A stretch of DNA of 10,934 nt. It comes from an uncultured Granulicatella sp. Lineage in GTDB: Bacteria > Bacillota > Bacilli > Lactobacillales > Aerococcaceae. The stretch spans positions 1 through 10,934 of the forward strand of contig CAMYBO010000031.1 in NCBI GenBank assembly GCA_947254045.1, written 5' to 3'. Numbering within the stretch: position 1 is the first letter of the stretch; each line of letters begins with the position of its first letter. Below are positions 6,292 to 10,934 of this stretch, one piece after another. A model generated the notes under the pieces. That model saw nothing but the letters and a program-made list of their open reading frames with translations. It made no database searches and was not told the origin of the DNA. The translations under genes were made by a program, and so were the position numbers.

Positions 6292-6380
6292 TGGACTTTG
6301 CTTTATAGTAGCATTAAGACGCAAGTAGCCAACTATGGCTGTCTCATGGATTATGCTATTATACAAAGTCTTTTCTTTTG
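6292..6380 (+). repeat. Structured intergenic repeat E2, with T-rich end
   Basis: It starts about 30 bases after E1 and has the same shell: GACTTTG (6294-6300) with CAAAGTC (6364-6370), then ATAGTAGCAT (6305-6314) with ATGCTATTAT (6353-6362, one G-U pair). Inside, AGAC (6317-6320) pairs with GTCT (6341-6344) and AGCCA/TGGCT (6327-6331 with 6336-6340) forms a small hairpin. It ends with the same TCTTTTCTTTTG tract as E1. It is therefore a shorter relative of E1 with one inner arm instead of three. It could act as a second terminator before the argS promoter. Confidence 0.72.
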
Positions 6381-6407
6381 GATTTATAATATTTTTGTTA
6401 AAACTAC

Positions 6408-6436
6408 TAGACAAAAATAAATTGCCTTGATATAAT
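6408..6436 (+). promoter_or_regulatory. Promoter of the T-box leader and argS
   Basis: The -35 box is TAGACA (6408-6413, five of six consensus bases). The -10 box is TATAAT (6431-6436), with an extended TGA before it (6428-6430) and a 17-base spacing. Transcription should start near 6443, giving a leader of about 290 bases. Confidence 0.85.
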
Positions 6437-6473
6437 CTTGCTATAGAACTATAGAAAAGCAAAAACATTTATG

Positions 6474-6699
6474 AAGAAGAGAGTAGTTTACGGATGTCTG
6501 TTTTAGCGAGCTGGGGTGGTGGAAGCCAGTCATGATGAAGTAAATGAACCGCACTTTGGAAATGATTATTCGAACGTAGTAGAGTAATCCGGTTGCTTAC
6601 CGTTAAAAAAGTTTAAAGTGGTTTAAGATTTTAAACAATAAGAGTGGTACCACGGGTTATCTCGTCTCTAGTCAAGGTTGCTTGATTAGGGGCTTTTTT
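6474..6699 (+). promoter_or_regulatory. T-box riboswitch, arginine specifier (CGC)
   Basis: The leader senses uncharged tRNA-Arg and controls argS by antitermination. In stem I the specifier loop has AGTA (6482-6485) facing GAA (6546-6548), with GTTTAC (6486-6491) pairing GTAAAT (6540-6545) above it. The specifier after GAAC is CGC (6550-6552), followed by A. A stem III hairpin is GTTTAAA (6611-6617) with TTTAAAC (6630-6636). The T-box sequence AGAGTGGTACCACGGG begins at 6641, and its bulge TGGT (6645-6648) matches the ACCA end of tRNA-Arg. The terminator follows at 6666-6699. The downstream gene being argS agrees with the specifier. Confidence 0.95.
6666..6699 (+). terminator. T-box terminator hairpin
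   Basis: CTCTAGTCAAG (6666-6676) pairs with CTTGATTAGGGG (6681-6692) around loop GTTG, with G-U pairs, followed by CTTTTTT. It forms when tRNA-Arg is charged, stopping transcription before argS, and competes with the antiterminator built on the T-box sequence. Confidence 0.9.
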
Positions 6700-6733
6700 A
6701 TTTATAATTTATACAAAAAGAAGGAGTGCCAAA

Positions 6734-8425
6734 ATGGATTACAAAAAAATAGTTGCAGAACAAATTCATAAAACAATTAGCGAACATTTATCGCTTGAAG
6801 AAATTTATAAAATGATTGAAGTTCCAAAATATGCAGAACAAGGAGATTTAGCTTTCCCAGCATTCTCACTTGCAAAAGTATTACGTAAAGCACCTCAAGC
6901 AATTGCACAAGAAATCGTTGAAGCAGTTGCAGATGAACATATTAGTCAAGCAGTAGCAATGGGACCTTATGCAAACTTCTTCCTATCAAAAGGTAAATTT
7001 GCAGATGAAACATTACACACTGTTTTAGAACAAAAAGAAGAATATGGTAACTTTGACTTCGGTCAAGGACGTAATGTTGTAGTGGATATGTCTAGTCCAA
7101 ATATTGCTAAACCAATGTCAATGGGACACTTACGTTCAACAGTTATTGGAAATGCTATCGTTAACTTAGAGAAAAAAGTTGGTTATAACCCAATTAAAGT
7201 GAACCACTTAGGAGACTGGGGAACACAATTCGGTAAATTAATCGTTGCTTATAAAAAATGGGGAACTAAAGAAGCCGTTGAACAAGAACCAATCGCTGAA
7301 TTATTACGTTTATATGTTAAATTCCATGATGAAGCAGAAAACGATAGTGCTTTAGAAGATGAAGGTCGTGCATGGTTCAAAAAATTAGAAGATGGAGATG
7401 CTGAAGCAGAAGAACTATGGAATTGGTTTAAATCTGAATCGTTAAAAGAATTCAACCGTATCTACGATGTATTAGGAATTACATTTGATTCTTATAACGG
7501 TGAAGCTTTCTATAATGATAAAATGGATCCAATTGTAGAATACTTAGAAAAAAATGGAATTACTACAATCGACCGTGGAGCAACTGTTGTTCACTTAGAT
7601 AAATATGATTTACCACCTGCATTAATTAAAAAATCAGATGGTGCTACATTATATATCACTCGTGACTTAGCAGCAGCTCATTACCGTAAAGAAACTTACG
7701 ACTTTGCTAAAAATATTTACGTTGTAGGGAATGAACAAGCAAACCACTTCAAACAATTAAAAGCTGTATTAAGTGAAATGGGTCGTGATTGGCAAGAAAA
7801 CATGATTCATATCGGATTCGGTTTAATTACTTTAGGTGGTAAAAAATTATCAACACGTAAAGGTAAAATTGTCTTATTAGAAGAAGTATTACAAGAAGCT
7901 GTAGAATTAGCTTTAAAACAAATTGAAGCTAAAAATCCAAACTTACCTAACAAAGAACAAGTTGCAAAACAAGTTGGGGTAGGTGCGGTAATCTTCCACG
8001 ATTTGAAAAATGATCGTACAAATAACTTCGACTTCAACTTGGAAGAAGTTGTCCAATTTGAAGGAGAAACAGGACCTTATGTTCAATATACTCGTGCTCG
8101 TGCGATGAGTATTTTAAGAAAAGCAGGAGTTTCAGTTGATTTATCTCAAGCATTATCACTAGAAGATGACTATGCATGGGAAGTATTAAAACAAATTGAA
8201 AATTATCCAAATATTGTGAAATATGCAGAAAGTAAATGTGAACCTTCTGTAATTTCTAAATATGTAATTTCTCTAGCGCAAGCCTTCAATAAATATTATG
8301 CAAACAGCCGTATCTTACAAGAAGATGAAGGACTAAATGCTCGTTTAGCATTAGTGGAAGCAACAGCTGTTATCTTAAAACAAGGTCTTGCAATTTTAGG
8401 AGTAGAATCTCCAGACGAAATGTAG
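6734..8425 (+). CDS. argS: Arginyl-tRNA synthetase
   Basis: A 563-residue class I synthetase that attaches arginine to tRNA-Arg in the cytoplasm. The N-terminal Add1-type tRNA-recognition domain covers about residues 1-110. The HIGH-type motif reads PMSMGHLRST (MGH at 130-132) after DMSSPNIAK. In place of KMSKS is the ArgRS-typical KKLSTRKG (370-377). Near 440-463 comes FEGETGPYVQYTRARAMSILRKAG, leading into the C-terminal DALR anticodon-binding domain. The length is normal for Firmicute ArgRS. The start is supported by AAGGAG (6721-6726), 7 bases before the ATG. The gene stands alone behind its T-box and is followed by its own terminator. Confidence 0.98.
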   Translation: MDYKKIVAEQIHKTISEHLSLEEIYKMIEVPKYAEQGDLAFPAFSLAKVLRKAPQAIAQEIVEAVADEHISQAVAMGPYANFFLSKGKFADETLHTVLEQKEEYGNFDFGQGRNVVVDMSSPNIAKPMSMGHLRSTVIGNAIVNLEKKVGYNPIKVNHLGDWGTQFGKLIVAYKKWGTKEAVEQEPIAELLRLYVKFHDEAENDSALEDEGRAWFKKLEDGDAEAEELWNWFKSESLKEFNRIYDVLGITFDSYNGEAFYNDKMDPIVEYLEKNGITTIDRGATVVHLDKYDLPPALIKKSDGATLYITRDLAAAHYRKETYDFAKNIYVVGNEQANHFKQLKAVLSEMGRDWQENMIHIGFGLITLGGKKLSTRKGKIVLLEEVLQEAVELALKQIEAKNPNLPNKEQVAKQVGVGAVIFHDLKNDRTNNFDFNLEEVVQFEGETGPYVQYTRARAMSILRKAGVSVDLSQALSLEDDYAWEVLKQIENYPNIVKYAESKCEPSVISKYVISLAQAFNKYYANSRILQEDEGLNARLALVEATAVILKQGLAILGVESPDEM

Positions 8426-8434
8426 CCATCCTAT

Positions 8435-8470
8435 CTCTCACTTGTTTACCTGGCAAGTGGGAGTTTTTTT
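8435..8470 (+). terminator. Rho-independent terminator after argS
   Basis: CTCTCACTTG (8435-8444) pairs with CAAGTGGGAG (8454-8463) over 10 bp with one G-U pair, followed by seven T (8464-8470). It begins 9 bases after the argS stop. Confidence 0.95.
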
Positions 8471-8794
8471 GTTTGAGGACAAGTGATGGTAATATAGTTT
8501 TGGATTTTTATGTTGTGTAAAGTAAAAATAGATATAAATTAACGATAAAATTAGTAACTGAGAATTATGGTTTATATTCTTTTTTTAAATAGCAGTTATT
8601 TTTGTGAAGAGAACATTATCGGAGAATAGAATGAATTTTTAATGAGAAACTATATGTTTTGATAAGAATTATAATGGTTTTATTGACAATTAGAAATGAT
8701 ACCTGTAAAATAAAAGTGCTAATAGTATTGCTGTTGTAATAAAAAATATAAAAGTTCAATTCTTTAGCAAAAAAAATATATAAAAGTTAGGAGA
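8471..8794. other. AT-rich intergenic region before the surface protein gene
   Basis: About 320 bases of very AT-rich sequence separate argS from the surface protein gene. I see no open frame with a ribosome site, no tRNA and no strong hairpin here. Its only clear content is the promoter at 8683-8711 and a leader of roughly 80 bases ending at the ribosome site AGGAG (8789-8793). Confidence 0.6.
8683..8711 (+). promoter_or_regulatory. Promoter of the choline-binding surface protein gene
   Basis: A perfect -35 box TTGACA (8683-8688) and a -10 box TAAAAT (8706-8711) are spaced 17 bases apart. A TG directly before the -10 may strengthen it. The start codon is about 90 bases downstream. Confidence 0.8.
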
Positions 8795-8800
8795 ATGGCT

Positions 8801-10804
8801 ATGAAACAAAAAGAAAGCCTACGAGCAAAACTAGTGAAACGTTATTTACGATTTGGTATTCGTAAATTTACAATTGGGGTAGCAAGTGTTGCAATTGCTT
8901 CTGGATTAATGATGATTGGGAGTCACCAAATTCAAGCTGAAGAAACAGCTCCAACAAGCCCAACTGTAACTAAGCAAGAAAATACTGATCCAGGTGTGAA
9001 AAAAGAACAAACTGTTACTAAAGCAGAAGCAACTGACAATGCAGAAAATCCAACAACTAAAACAACTGTAACGATTAAATTTGTATCTGAGGGGACAGAG
9101 AATAATTCGTTAGATAAATTTACATTTACTGAAACTGGAAAAGTTGGAGAAGCTATTTCAGAAAACAATGTTCAAACTCGTATTGGTGCGGGTGGAGCTA
9201 TAACAGGTATGGGGTATACGGTAGTTTCTAATCCGTTTAATACCACAGATATGAATCAAAAGCCTAAATTCGGTGATATGAATAAAGAGATTGTAATTAC
9301 TCTAAAACCAATGCATGCAACTGTTCAAACGATTTATGCTTTGCAAGGGGAAACAGTTAGTGAAGATGATGTAAAATCTGCAGTTACTACAGAAATCAAT
9401 ACAAATAAGGTAGTTACGAAAGATTCTATCCCTTCAACTAATGAAGCGGGGAATGATTCTCTGAAAGCTAGAGTCATCGTTAAATATGGTTCAGGTAATT
9501 ATATAAGAGATGAAGAGGTTGAAGTTCCTGTTAAAGTATTACCAACAAAAAGTGTAACGTCAGGTATAACCGTTCTAAAAGGAATAGAAAATAATACATT
9601 AATCGATAAAGTACGAGAACATGTAACAAAAGAATTAGCAGGTTTAACGAATTTTCCAAGTGGAGTAACAGCTACTATTAAAGATAGGGAGGCTTATGCA
9701 ACTCCTGATACGAAGGAAAATCAAGAATCTAAAATGGATGTAACTATTCAATATAAAAAGGGAGAAACGGTTATCAAAGAAAAAGCCGTTGAAGTCCCTA
9801 TTAAAGTAGTTAGTTCAATTGTAAAATCACTCGCTGTAGTAGAAGGTACAACAATTCCTGCTGAAACAGTGAAAAATAGTGTGAAACCAGGAAAGGGTGG
9901 AGAAGTAGAACTTCCTAATGACAATGCGATTCCAGATACAAAAGGAAAAACAACCGTTAAGATTCCTGTCAAAGTTAAGTATGGAACGGATAAAGAACAT
10001 CCTGACTTAGTAGAAGAGGTAACAGTTTCTGTTCTTGTTGTGGCTAAACCAAAACCTATTTCTGTAGAAGAAGGAACAACGATTACTAAAGAACTAGTGA
10101 AACGACAAATTACTCTTCCAGAAGGTTCAAATATTAAGGAAATTGGTGCTATTCCAGATACGAAAAAAGCTGGTAAAAAAGAGAATATTTCTGTAACAAT
10201 TGAATTGAAAGATGGACAAACTCTTACATTACATGTACCAGTAACTGTAACAGCTAAAGTGGAAAATGGCGGAAATCATTCAAGCCAAGGAGAACACTCA
10301 AATAATAATGTTATTTCACCAAAACCATCAGAAACAGTCCCATCAGAAACTAAACCAACAGAAACCAATCAAACAGGTTGGAATTTTGTGAATGGAAAAT
10401 GGTATTATAAGAAAGATGGCAAGAATATCACTAAAAAATGGGAAAAAATTAATGGGAAATGGTACTTCTTTACACCATCAGGAGATATTAAAAATAATGG
10501 TTGGGAATTTGTGAATGGTAAGTGGTATTATTTAGAACCATCAGGAGCCATGAAAGCTTCCCAATGGTTTAAATCAGGTGGAAAATGGTTCTATGTGAAT
10601 CATTCAGGAGTAATGGAAACAGGTTGGTTACAAGTTAACGGAAAATGGTATTACTTAGAACCATCAGGAGCCATGAAAGCTTCCCAATGGTTTAAATTAA
10701 ATGAAAAATGGTATTACGTGAATGATTCAGGTGAATTATTAGTAAATACAATAACTCCAGACGGTTATAAAGTGAATGAAAATGGGGAATGGATTAACGA
10801 ATAG
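8801..10804 (+). CDS. YSIRK-type secreted surface protein with choline-binding repeats
   Basis: A 667-residue exported protein. Residues 18-29 (FGIRKFTIGVAS) are a YSIRK-type signal motif; the hydrophobic core runs to about 40, with likely cleavage after Ala46 (QIQA). An acidic, Thr-rich stretch leads into a domain at about 70-170 that I do not recognise. Four diverged modules of 70-90 residues follow (about 175-250, 252-340, 341-416, 417-487), each ending in a strand like EEVEVPVKV or LHVPVTVTA; the last two carry VEEGTTI and AIPDTK and resemble Rib/alpha-type repeats. After a Pro/Thr-rich linker (about 505-525) come about six choline-binding repeats of about 20 residues from 526 (GW..VNGKWYY pattern) and a terminal cap. 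There is no LPXTG, so choline-based anchoring is expected. ATG 8801 lies 7 bases after AGGAG; ATG 8795 is too close. The ligand is unknown, and adhesion is only inferred. Confidence 0.9.
   Translation: MKQKESLRAKLVKRYLRFGIRKFTIGVASVAIASGLMMIGSHQIQAEETAPTSPTVTKQENTDPGVKKEQTVTKAEATDNAENPTTKTTVTIKFVSEGTENNSLDKFTFTETGKVGEAISENNVQTRIGAGGAITGMGYTVVSNPFNTTDMNQKPKFGDMNKEIVITLKPMHATVQTIYALQGETVSEDDVKSAVTTEINTNKVVTKDSIPSTNEAGNDSLKARVIVKYGSGNYIRDEEVEVPVKVLPTKSVTSGITVLKGIENNTLIDKVREHVTKELAGLTNFPSGVTATIKDREAYATPDTKENQESKMDVTIQYKKGETVIKEKAVEVPIKVVSSIVKSLAVVEGTTIPAETVKNSVKPGKGGEVELPNDNAIPDTKGKTTVKIPVKVKYGTDKEHPDLVEEVTVSVLVVAKPKPISVEEGTTITKELVKRQITLPEGSNIKEIGAIPDTKKAGKKENISVTIELKDGQTLTLHVPVTVTAKVENGGNHSSQGEHSNNNVISPKPSETVPSETKPTETNQTGWNFVNGKWYYKKDGKNITKKWEKINGKWYFFTPSGDIKNNGWEFVNGKWYYLEPSGAMKASQWFKSGGKWFYVNHSGVMETGWLQVNGKWYYLEPSGAMKASQWFKLNEKWYYVNDSGELLVNTITPDGYKVNENGEWINE
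10532..10697 (+). repeat. Duplicated unit in the choline-binding repeats
   Basis: A 43-base stretch (10532-10574) recurs without change at 10655-10697, 123 bases downstream, encoding LEPSGAMKASQWFK. The period is 41 codons, which equals two choline-binding repeats. The identity is higher than between the other repeats, so this looks like a recent in-frame duplication or gene conversion. Confidence 0.85.
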
Positions 10805-10827
10805 CTAATGCTATTCATGAATAAATG

Positions 10828-10882
10828 AAAGACTTTTTGAAGTAGCAAAGGATATCTTTTGTTACGACAAAAAGTCTTTTTT
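10828..10882 (+). terminator. Long terminator hairpin (E4) after the surface protein gene
   Basis: AAAGACTTTTTG (10828-10839) pairs perfectly with CAAAAAGTCTTT (10868-10879), followed by further T. Inside, GTAGCAAAG (10842-10850) pairs with CTTTTGTTAC (10856-10865) imperfectly. The nested order GACTTT...AGTAGCA...TGTTAC...AAAGTC repeats the shell of E1 and E2 with no extra inner arm. It serves as the gene's terminator and may be the simplest member of that repeat family. Confidence 0.85.
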
Positions 10883-10907
10883 GGCTCTTTGTCAAATAGG
10901 GTTGATG
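10883..10907. mobile_element. Possible insertion sequence end (ISL3-like), cut by the window edge
   Basis: The sequence starting GGCTCTTTGTCAAATAG resembles, from memory, terminal repeats of ISL3-family elements of lactic acid bacteria, which often start with GG-TCTTT. It lies right after a terminator, and the contig ends 27 bases later, as contigs often do at multicopy elements. No transposase and no second end are in the window, so this remains a suggestion. Confidence 0.3.
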
Positions 10908-10934
10908 AAACAATTTTAGTGAAGGAATTAAGCA

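Noticed and set aside
6392..6417. TTTTTGT/ACAAAAA inverted repeat before the argS promoter
   Set aside because: It has only 7 AT-rich pairs with a 12-base loop and no T tract on either side beyond base composition, and it overlaps the -35 box. Chance is a sufficient explanation.
6283..6468. A 61-codon open frame on the minus strand between potD and argS
   Set aside because: It crosses the structured repeat E2 and the argS promoter, has no convincing ribosome site, and shows no recognisable protein features.
10376..10804. Regularly spaced repeats that could suggest a CRISPR array
   Set aside because: They lie in frame within the surface protein gene and encode aromatic and glycine-rich choline-binding repeats.

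Overview
The window looks like one contig from a low-GC Gram-positive bacterium, most likely of the order Lactobacillales. Evidence: AT-rich codon use, GGAGG-type ribosome binding sites, tRNA genes without encoded CCA, a T-box-controlled argS, a potABCD operon led by an XRE-cupin regulator, and a YSIRK-type surface protein with choline-binding repeats. The xre-potABCD order and the T-box on argS argue against Streptococcus itself. A relative such as Granulicatella or another Carnobacteriaceae member is a guess I cannot prove from the sequence. The first 47 bases are not genomic: they are the tail of the Illumina P5 primer, a 10-base index and the complete 33-base Nextera read-1 transposase adapter.

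Layout, all genes on the plus strand. 48-538: the 3' part of a tRNA-Leu, then tRNA-Thr(TGT), Gly(GCC), Leu(TAA), Arg(ACG) and Pro(TGG), closed by a terminator at 547-577. 617-1483: a ROK-family fructokinase. 1484-1721: a structured repeat (E3), a terminator, and a strong promoter with nearby palindromes. 1722-6101: a five-gene polyamine operon, xre-cupin regulator then potA, potB, potC and potD, with overlapping pot genes. 6102-6380: two further structured repeats in tandem (E1, E2). 6408-6699: promoter and T-box leader with an arginine specifier. 6734-8425: argS and its terminator. 8471-8794: AT-rich spacer with a promoter. 8801-10804: a secreted choline-binding surface protein. 10828-10880: a long terminator hairpin (E4). 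10883-10907: a short sequence that may be the end of an insertion sequence.

How the parts work together: the XRE-cupin protein probably controls uptake of spermidine/putrescine by the downstream ABC transporter (ATPase, two permeases, substrate-binding protein). ArgS expression is set by uncharged tRNA-Arg through the T-box, whose CGC specifier and TGGT bulge match the tRNA-Arg(ACG) encoded in the same window. The surface protein is probably exported and held on choline-decorated teichoic acid.

The least explained feature is a family of structured intergenic repeats (E1, E2, E3, perhaps E4). They share a stem shell of the form GACTTT...TAGTAGCA...TGCTA...AAAGTC but carry different numbers of inner hairpins. 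E1, with three inner hairpins inside one closing stem, is the most elaborate. E1, E2 and E4 end in T-rich tracts and follow gene ends, so they may be terminators, BOX-like mobile repeats, or both.
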